The notes below the pieces were generated by a model, which searched no databases, was not told the DNA's origin, and saw only the letters and a list, made by a program, of their open reading frames with translations. This document shows positions 56,371-59,635 of a DNA stretch of 59,635 nt, piece by piece. The first letter of the stretch is position 1, and each line of letters starts with the position of its first letter. A program made the position numbers and the translations under genes. This DNA is from Guillardia theta CCMP2712 (Eukaryota; Cryptophyceae; Pyrenomonadales; Geminigeraceae): assembly GCF_000315625.1 (NCBI RefSeq), contig NW_005434658.1, positions 154,204 through 213,838 of the forward strand. The letters are read 5' to 3'.

Positions 56371-56821
56371 TTTGCTGAAAGAACGTCGATGCTTCTCAGC
56401 GTCGTACTTATCAAAACACATCAAGTTTCATATTGAATGTTTGTTGGATGGCGCTACTAGGCTAACATGCCATGCTGCTCATAAGTTGTGCAGTACTACA
56501 GTAACCGCTTACTCACGATGTCCATACTTTTAATTCAATCATCATGAATCACGTTGATGTCATTCAACTTGCCAATCTCCAAGTGAGACTCGACTTGATC
56601 GTTAGCATAAATCTCGCCAGTCGGAACCGGGCCGCCGTCCTGGCACCTGGCACACCCAGGCTGGACAAAGGCGTCGGACCTTGACAGCCAACTGAGAGCC
56701 AGCCAGTGATGGGGAGGCCCGGGCCCGGCCCGTGTCACCTGGTCCGAGTGCCGCGGCCCTAAGCGGCAAACTTGAAACTTAGGTTGGGAACGAGTGGGGA
56801 TGTGGTTCAACGCAGGCAATC
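56371..56821. other. Intergenic, GST to PIH1 gene
   Basis: 56620-56770 is moderately GC-rich (GGCCCGGGCCCGGCCCG). No other feature. Confidence 0.4.
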
Positions 56822-57461
56822 ATGGAGAAGGTGGGAGAAGGAGCGGAGGCGGGGGGGGGGGGGATGGAGGGAGGATGGAGGCTGACGAGACGACGTCTTG
56901 CTCAGGTCGAAGTGAAGCCTGTCCGCATGGATGCCGATCAACGGAGGAAGGAGGCAGAGATCCTGAAGAATGCCTCCAGTGACGAGCTTCGAGCCATATT
57001 TCGACAGGTGACGATGCTGCGAGCCATGGTCCTCCTTCTGACCCTCAACCTGTCTGCAGTACCGTGAGAGCGGAACGGGAGAGAAGGGCGATGTGAAGAT
57101 GACGCACGCCGAGGCTGAGAGGATCGACGAGTGCATGGGGAAGAAGGAATTCGTCGATCTCTTCAGAGGTGAAACCCCCTCCCCCCCCCGCTGTCCTCCT
57201 CCCCGTTGTTCTCCGCTCTTGCCGCCTGACATGAGTGCTGGGCAGAGTACGTGAACGACATATCTGACCCCAAGAACATGGACGAGTACGACCAGTACCT
57301 CCGACAGTTGGAGGAGGAGGGGGCAATACCCGAGGGGGAGGAGATCGTGAGGCCCGAGAAGGGGTTCTGCGTCAAGACGAAATCGATAGATGCCGGTGCT
57401 GCTGCTGCTGCTGGTGGTGGTGCTGCTGCTGGTGCTGGTGCTGCTGCTGCTGCTGCTGGTG

Positions 57462-57492
<31 letters not shown>

Positions 57493-57510
57493 TGGTGGTG
57501 GTGGTGATGG

Positions 57511-57542
<32 letters not shown>

Positions 57543-57573
57543 GTGCTGGTGCTGCTGCTGCTGCTGCTGCTGG

Positions 57574-57609
<36 letters not shown>

Positions 57610-58194
57610 CGGGAGAGGGAGGAGGAAGCTGACATCAGCTCCAGGGTCCAAGATCTTTGTGAACTGCTGTGGGACAGACCGAGTGCCAAGGCCAACGCAA
57701 GGTAGTCTGTGTGGTCTTCCTGTTGTTGGTCTCACTGGACCCCAGGGCAAGCGGAGGAGTACAAGAGCATGGAGAGCACGGGAAACAAGGGAGATGGGAG
57801 GTTCTGGAGCATCCCCTACATCCACACGTCAATGAGGATGGATCGAGACAAAGACGACAAGCCTTGCCATGTGTTCGACATCCTCTTCAACAACGACACC
57901 ATCAAGCTATGCGAGATGAAGGTGAGGGCGCACAGGAGGCGAGGGAGGGGGGAGGGAGGTGAAGGAGGAGGGGGGGAAGGGGCATCGAGGACGTGGATAG
58001 GGATTGAGGTCTTGGCAGGGCCCGGGCTTTCAAGGGCTGGTGATTCAAACAGCGTTGGAATCTGTCGAACAGAATGGCAACATGAAGTTAAAGTGAGTGG
58101 CAACAACAACCTTTCTTGCTTCTATGCTTGCTGCTCCTCCCTGATCTTGGCTCCTGCTCTCTGCCCCTTGCCCCCTCCTCCTTTCCGCTGCTTG

Positions 58195-58248
<54 letters not shown>

Positions 58249-59387
58249 TCATGCTGCTGCTGCGGCCGACTGACGAGTGTTTCCTCGCAGAAATTCGCAG
58301 ACCGGGAAGTACGACTACACGATCATGCAGAACTTGAAGTACAAGGGGAAGACTGTGAGACCCCACCGCCTCAAGAAGGATGCCACCCAGCAACCGCAGC
58401 GACCTGCCCTGCCCGCTCCTGATCGCAAAGAAGTGAGGGAGGGAGAAGGGAGGAGGGAGGAGGGGGGAGGGGGGAGGGGGGGAGGGGGGGAGGGAGTGAC
58501 GTGCCGAGCCAGGCAAAGAGCAAGGAAAAGAAGGCTGAGAGCGTGAGGAGGGAGGACGCGAAGGCTTCTGAAGATTCCGGCGATCAACGCAAGGCCCCCA
58601 AGTTCACCATGGTCCACAGGTAGCAGAAGATGATGGCTCCATGTACTTGTGTATATGTGAGAGACCAACCCTGTGTGTTCGCCTTCATCCCTGCTGCTTC
58701 CATCCATTCATCTTTTCTTGTTCTTCCTCTCCCTCCCTTCCTCTCTCCCTTCTCACCGAGCATGCCAGAGGAACGATTGAGTTCAGCGACTGCATCGAGG
58801 CTCTGGGGGGTCGAGACCTTCCTCTCAGCCGAAGACCGAAGGTGAGTGAGCAGGAAGAGCAAGAGAGGTTGGGGGTTTGGGCCGGTGAAATGAAGCGGCG
58901 GTGAGTGGGAGGGAGGAGCGGTAGAAAGAGAATGGAGAGAGGAAGTGGGAGGGAGGAGAATGGAAATCAGAGAAAGGAAGGGATGCCTATGTCTGAGAAG
59001 CATTGAGGAGGAGGACTCGAAGGGGAGAGGAGGGACGGGAGGGGCGCAGGCAACTCAAGAAGCATGCAGGAGCTTATTGTCAGGATTGAACTTCCTCTGA
59101 TGAAAGACGCCAGCGATATGCAGGTGTGCGATTGTCATCGGCTGCTGCTGCTGCTGCTGCTGCTGCCTGCTCTTTCCCGTCACGCAACCCATCCCAATTC
59201 TTGTGACATGCTTGTGCAGCTTGACATCAAGTTTGGACACCTTGAGTTTTCGAGTGAGAGCGCAGGATACCAACTGAAGCTGAAGCTCCCGTATCCTGTC
59301 GACGAGGTGAGGGTGTGCTGATGGTGTTGTAACGATTGTGAAGGAGATGACAATGACGGTGGTTGTTTGTAGTGGTGACAGAGAAGG

Positions 59388-59464
<77 letters not shown>

Positions 59465-59635
59465 AAGATTGTGGTGGTGGTGTTAGAAATTACAGTGGTA
59501 GTGGTGATAGTGATGATGATAATGTTGATGATTTATTCTTGATTTCTTCTGCTCAGGAGTCTGGAGACGCGAAATACAGCAAGGTTCAGAAGCTGCTCAC
59601 AGTCACACTGAGGGTAAGAAGAGGAAGAGGGAGGG
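56822..59635 (+). CDS. PIH1-domain dynein assembly factor, Kintoun/DNAAF2-like (3' end outside window)
   Basis: Exons in phase: 56822-56830 (MEK), 56906-57007, 57060-57168, 57246-57701, 57746-57921, 58019-58092, 58291-58432, 58513-58619, 58769-58841, 59070-59123, 59220-59306, 59557-59613, continuing. Order: N-terminal helix (DADQRRKEAEILKNASSDEL), PIH1 domain starting RPEKGFCVKTKS and KIFVNCCGTDRVPRPT, then FWSIPYIHTSMRMD, CHVFDILFN, GFQGLVIQTALESVEQ, KYKGK. After a charged linker come KFTMVHRG and a CS-like domain, ELIVRIELPLMKDASDMQLD then LEFSSESAGYQLKLKLPYPV. PIH proteins work with HSP90/R2TP to pre-assemble axonemal dynein in the cytoplasm, consistent with a flagellate. An Ala/Gly tract of about 75 residues (57390-57610) interrupts the PIH1 domain. 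PIH1D1/2 is the alternative family member. The 9-base first exon is uncertain. Confidence 0.87.
57390..57610 (+). repeat. (GCT/GGT)n trinucleotide repeat within the PIH1 exon
   Basis: Codes for Ala/Gly in frame between KSIDAG and GRGRRKLTS. Could alternatively be a stop-free intron (gt at 57394, ag near 57618). Confidence 0.95.
58198..58247 (+). repeat. (CTGCTC)n repeat in PIH1 intron
   Basis: Eight or so copies of GCTCCT, the same unit as at 38668. Confidence 0.93.
59385..59465 (+). repeat. (GGAGCA)n repeat in PIH1 intron
   Basis: About 13 copies of AGGAGC; reverse complement of the GCTCCT unit in other introns. Confidence 0.95.

Overview
The window is nuclear DNA of a unicellular eukaryote. 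Its protein genes are split by many short GT-AG introns, about 50 to 250 bases long. They encode eukaryotic families: a dynein assembly factor, a type I protein arginine methyltransferase, a K+-dependent Na+/Ca2+ exchanger and an RWP-RK factor. The best guess is an alga with a complex, red-derived plastid, most likely a cryptophyte such as Guillardia theta. The glutathione S-transferase at 55234-56370 starts with a signal peptide followed by a transit-like stretch with phenylalanine right after the expected cleavage site. RWP-RK genes, flagellar genes and a Crinkler/RHS-type gene fit this. Species identity is inference; no rRNA or organelle gene is present to confirm it.

Layout. 1-6170: the 3' part of a kinase/parallel beta-helix gene (+) converges on a prolyl oligopeptidase (-). 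6200-11000: gene-poor, with two GC-rich islands, a small hypothetical gene and a direct pair of 'cassette A' repeats. 11000-19515: a secreted trypsin-like protease (-), an Sfi1-like repeat protein (+) whose stop lies 5 bases from that of an arginine methyltransferase (-), and a hypothetical protein (+). 19515-24500: GC islands, a long CT microsatellite and inverted 'cassette B'. 24500-31360: a UreH/NicO-like membrane protein (+) and an EF-hand-containing NCKX exchanger (-). 31360-37640: GC island, ADP-ribose/CDP-alcohol diphosphatase (+) and inverted 'cassette C'. 38045-41845: a DUF89/ARMT1-like protein (+) containing the only assembly gap. 41850-48070: a decayed retroelement-like ORF, an array of short hairpins, a GC island, a Cys-rich hypothetical protein and simple repeats. 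48070-50210: a Crinkler/RHS-like NTPase gene with an in-frame stop. 51970-54805: two RWP-RK genes in tandem. 55230-59635: plastid GST and a PIH1/Kintoun-like dynein assembly factor cut by the window end.

The genes do not form an operon or pathway. What unifies the window is the intergenic and repeat landscape. Sharply bounded GC-rich islands carry CCGTAC-type motifs. A dispersed 12-base motif, TTTACTCAAAGT, lies near them. Many introns are homopurine or homopyrimidine. Most notably, three different repeat pairs (A, B, C), unrelated at the DNA level by eye, all encode one short protein pattern. Exon boundaries below were set by eye from GT-AG sites and reading phase, so they may be off by a few bases.
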